In this document: one piece after another, positions 60,545-64,000 of the stretch
Numbering within the stretch: position 1 is the stretch's first letter
Layout of the letters: every line of letters begins with the position of its first letter
Assembly: GCA_033961575.1 (NCBI GenBank)
Contig: CM066733.1
Coordinates: 142,836,421-142,900,420 of the forward strand
Reading direction: 5' to 3'
DNA length: 64,000 nucleotides
Origin: Aselliscus stoliczkanus
Taxonomy: Eukaryota; Chordata; Mammalia; Chiroptera; Hipposideridae
Notes under the pieces: generated by a model
The model's database searches: none
What the model was told of the DNA's origin: nothing
The model's input: the letters and a program-made list of their open reading frames with translations, nothing else
Made by a program: the position numbers and the translations under genes

Positions 60545-60602
60545 TCCCCCTCTCTCCCTCTCTCCCTCTCTCTCTCCCTCCCTCCCTCCCTCCCTGCCTC
60601 CC
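60493..60602. repeat. (TC)n and CCCT-type polypyrimidine tract
   Basis: About 24 TC units are followed by imperfect CCCTCTCT and then CCCT units, together over 100 bases of pure or nearly pure pyrimidine. It can form H-DNA. The Ser-Leu frames read through it are artefacts. Confidence 0.95.
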
Positions 60603-60911
60603 AAATTTGTTTACTAAGCAACTCCTAAGAATGGGAACTTCTTGTGATTAGATCACAGGGCTGTGGGCTTCTATTTCCAACTTAATCTCAGTTACACTTA
60701 GGTGACCCTTTGTTTCTCCTGTCCTTATCTATATAATGAGGATAATAATGCTTTGCATGGAAATTGATTCTCAGATGAAAGGTCACTAAATACTGTTAAA
60801 TGTTTTCATCATCATCCTCAAACTGTGGAAGTATTATGGGCATGGCAAAGCAAGAAGCCAGTGATGCTAAGAACTCCCTAAGAAGACCCAAGAATTGAAG
60901 ATGTTTCTGGA

Positions 60912-61125
60912 AGGCGGCTGTAGCACAGTGATTAAAAGCATGAGCAAGCCAGGCTAACTGGATTTGAATGCCAGTTTTGCTGACAGCTGAGACTTGCTGT
61001 CCCAGTTTCCCCAAATGTGAAATGGGGGCATAACAGTGACCCTCTTAGGACTATAGTAGGATGACACCATTTAATATGTATAAAGCTCTTAGAACAGTGT
61101 TTTCAATGTCAGAGTGCTGTGTAAA
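60912..61125 (+). repeat. MIR
   Basis: 'ggctgtagcacagtgattaa', 'actggatttgaatgccagtt', 'tccccaaatgtgaaatgggg' and 'agctcttagaacagtgtttt' appear in order. Confidence 0.8.
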
Positions 61126-61309
61126 TAAAAAATTAGCATTTCTGATTATGCTGGGGGGAAAAAGGCCCCTCTTTGTCTGTAAAGATACAGTTCTGGTCTT
61201 TTCTACTCATAAGCAAGAGGTGAGTTCAAACAAGGGGAGGGAGGAGTGACCAGATCGTGGAGACCATTCAAATCCATTAAGCACTGGTCTATAAATTATT
61301 TTGCCTCTC

Positions 61310-61416
61310 TACCTCCTAAAAAACAACAAAAAAAATTTGCTCATGTAACACACAGTTTACATGTTATATCTACAATTGTATTATAACTGTAAGTTTATAT
61401 TTGTTGTTAGGAGGTA
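61310..61416. repeat. short inverted-repeat (MITE-like) unit
   Basis: The left arm tacctcctaaaaaacaacaaa and right arm tttgttgttaggaggta are inverse complements apart from a few extra A on the left. They enclose about 70 AT-rich bases. It could be a miniature DNA-transposon remnant or a chance hairpin. Confidence 0.4.
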
Positions 61417-62000
61417 AAAAATATGAAATAAGATGAAGATTGTAACTGAAAAAAATATTTCATGATTTGATTTCACGATTTTCATAATTTGATTCAACCT
61501 ACCCTATTGAATAAAGCATGGCAAACCTGAAAGAAATTATATAAAATGTTGATGTGTGGTTGTATGAAACCATCAGCAAAAATTTTGGTAGAATCACAAA
61601 AATTTTCCAGCTTCGTTTAAAAACATCAACTTCAATAACCTGTACTGCTTTGGAATTGAGAATTGAGAGTGTTCATCTCTAGATAATCTAAAATATCAAT
61701 ATCATCTTATCAGCACCAAGGTTTTACAGAATTTTATGTATGACAGGGAAAGATAGTAAGCCTAATGTGTTTAAGTTGCCTTAATAAATCAATAAAATAG
61801 GCTTCCCCAAACTACTATGTCTATTTATACCTTTTTAGCTCTCCAGAATTTTTGCACCCCTGGGCAATGCACCACAGTAAGAGTTGGGACGGGTGATAGG
61901 TAAGCTTTTATTTTGTTCTAAACTGATAGAAAAGATTTTAGTAAAATTGTTCCTATATAATTATGAATGAGGCTCCCTCTCAAGCAAATCATCTTTAGAA

Positions 62001-62003
<3 letters not shown>

Positions 62004-62049
<46 letters not shown>
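62004..62049. repeat. (TA)n microsatellite
   Basis: About 23 uninterrupted TA units, able to extrude as a cruciform. The alternating Tyr-Ile frame is an artefact. Confidence 0.95.
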
Positions 62050-62055
<6 letters not shown>

Positions 62056-62177
62056 AGTTGAGGATACCAAAACTGATTGCTTTCAAAAAGTGTGTACAGA
62101 CAACACCCATATTGCCTCCACAGCCTCACTTTTCCTCCCAGACAGAGGGAAGAGGAGTACTTTAATTTCCCCACAGG

Positions 62178-62190
62178 CCACTAGGGGGTT
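62178..62190 (+). promoter_or_regulatory. CTCF-like motif, weak
   Basis: CCACTAGGGGGTT matches the first ten CTCF core positions but lacks the GC that normally follows. Confidence 0.25.
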
Positions 62191-63364
62191 GGCCATTAGG
62201 GGAAGCAAGCAGGAAGAAGTATGGCTGCCTGTGACGTTGGTTGGTAAGATAGAAGGAACAAACTGGAAGGTGAGCACAAGAAAGGAGACCTGGCTGTTTT
62301 ATGCATAAGTGGCTATTTTCAACTCTATTCTGTCTACTCCCTCTACCCCCCATGCCTCAGATAAAACTTATACTATGTTCCAAACTGTAATATACCAAAG
62401 GTTATGGAGAGAGTAACACTTACAGGAGAAACTTTATGAAGATAATATATTTGGATTTTTCATAAGTACAATTCCTTACCATTTGTCCTTTAAAAATAAA
62501 AGTTGAATTGCTTAAATAAGAACCCAGTGAGGTTGTTATTGCCTTCTTGGTCTTTCTCAAAAAAAAAACAAAAACAAATCTTTATAAATATTCAGAAGCT
62601 TTAGCTATATCAAAGTGACCAACAGAGAAACAGAAAATATTTGCAAGACAATTGGCATTTCATTTTAGAAAAAGCTGTCTTCTGACAGCAATAGTTTAAC
62701 ATTTTTGTTTTCATTTTATTTAAAAGTAGACCCAATGGAGAAACTGTAGTTTAGAAAAGACAGTATGAAAAGGAGCCCAGTTATCCCCACTCTCATCTCC
62801 ATACATAATGTATGCTTGTGGGGAGCACCCTGGAGGAACAAACAGGCAATTGATTTCAATGACTGTTCTCTATTTATTCCAGTGATAAAAATGAAAGACT
62901 GGTCTCAACATAGATTTTTTTTTTCTAACAAACTTACAGAAAAATTGGTTTATTTGATGTCTTATTATGTCTTAAGCAGTTAACAAACTTTTAAGCATTT
63001 ATTTTATTTTAGTGTAATACCACTACACATTGAATTGATTATTTTTTTTAATTGTAGTGAATTCAGTTATTTATTTTCAAACCTGGAATTGTCTAATTCT
63101 ACTGTTGCATTTGCCCAAGATAAAAATAAATGTGACAATCATAAATGGAGTAGGGAGGTAATTTAGGCCTACACATACATTTAATCAATCAGTCAGAATG
63201 CTCATTCTATATGTGCATTTGTATGTATTTTTATCTGTTAAAATGCTTTAGGCTGCTAGTAGCCAGAAAGGCATTATTTTACATAACAAGAAGACTGAAA
63301 GTGGGGGACCTCCAGGGTTGGACAATAGGGCAGCTCAACTGTGTCATCAAAAAGATAGTTTTGT

Positions 63365-63473
63365 GGGCCGGCTGATTGGCGTGATGGTTGGGCGCTGGCT
63401 TGGGAGGCTGCGGCCCCAGTTTGGGTCCCACATGTGATGGCCAGTGACACTGCCCTCAAAAAAAAAAAAAAAG
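63365..63473 (+). mobile_element. short tRNA-derived SINE (head-only type)
   Basis: The head gggccggctgattggcgtga ends 'cactgccctc' plus A14. The flanks aaaaagatagttttgt at 63349-63364 and 63479-63494 are an exact 16-base target duplication, so this insertion is relatively young. Confidence 0.95.
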
Positions 63474-63494
63474 TTTAGAAAAAGATAGTTTTGT

Positions 63495-64000
63495 CCTCTC
63501 TTCTGTGCTCTCTTGGGCATATAGGCTGTGTACCTATGCTGGCTTCTTTAGGACTACAATGTGATTGTCACAGCTACAGTGTCTCATCTGGGACATCACC
63601 TGATTTCCAGGGGTAGCGAAAGCCATCTCTTCTTCCTGTGTCTTCCTTTTTGATGAGCCAGAAAATCTTTCTCAGAAACCATGTGTCAGATTTCAGGTCT
63701 CATTAGCAAGTCCTGGGTCAAATACCTCTGTCGAAAATATCGCAGTCAAAGAGAGCAGAACCCTTTAAACTCTGATTGGTTCAAAGAGTTCAGATTAACC
63801 ACTGAATTCCACAGGAGAATAAACCCAACAATATTTTGGATTCGTGAGCAGGAAAGCTTGGGGTGAGACGCGGTCTAAGGTGGCAACTGGCTGCTGAGGA
63901 GGTGACAATATTAGACGTGATTGGCATGAGTATAGATCTATGAAGTGTGAATTATCAGTTTGAAAATGTTTATTGTGGTCTTAGAGGGATCCTAGACTTT
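63495..64000. other. unassigned sequence at the window edge
   Basis: A plus-strand frame of 61 codons is present, with no recognisable product. I see no repeat family. Confidence 0.4.

Larger units (their letters stand above)
61126..63348. other. mostly unassigned AT-rich sequence
   Basis: It contains an inverted-repeat unit at 61310-61416, a (TA)n tract and a CTCF-like motif, all listed separately. No exon or named transposon is supported. Confidence 0.35.

Overview
The window is 64 kb of mammalian non-coding DNA, and I found no convincing protein-coding exon, tRNA, rRNA or other RNA gene. The open frames are short, start anywhere, lie on both strands, and match no protein family I recognise. 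The longest (204 codons, minus strand, near 33.5-34.1 kb) lies in old repeat DNA. The sequence reads as intergenic DNA or part of a very large intron. It is mostly AT-rich with few CpGs, apart from two small CpG-denser patches near 29.3-29.45 kb and 35.86-36.11 kb.

The best clue to the organism is the young SINEs. Nine copies share a roughly 100-base tRNA-derived head with box A- and box B-like segments that ends abruptly in 'actgccctc' plus an A-rich tail. Three copies carry the same head joined to a body of about 320-380 bases. One is a multi-unit element that resembles, from memory, the Rhin-1 SINEs of horseshoe-bat relatives, and one is a truncated relative of that element. All three long types end in a 'ttccccaataaaatc'-like tail. 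This suggests a bat of the suborder Yinpterochiroptera, probably a rhinolophoid lineage. That is inferred from recalled SINE structure and could not be checked by a search.

The older repeats are those shared by all placental mammals: MIR, L2, L1 3' ends, MaLR-type solo LTRs and hAT-type MER5/MER33-like elements. Several younger insertions are nested in older ones. Clear cases are the solo LTR at 414-1129 (5-base target duplication) holding an L1 end and a SINE, the MIR at 47.85-48.65 kb split by two SINEs, and a site at 12.55-12.85 kb where two different SINEs entered the same target and left three copies of it.

Microsatellites include three (TG)n tracts, one (TA)n tract, a long (TC)n tract and a polypyrimidine stretch near 38.6-38.8 kb. 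Possible regulatory sequence consists of CTCF-like motifs (a convergent pair at 19.02 and 19.57 kb plus two single sites), a G-quadruplex-type motif at 36.42 kb, and some AT-rich stretches that look like conserved non-coding DNA. No operon, CRISPR array, toxin system or other novel gene system was found.
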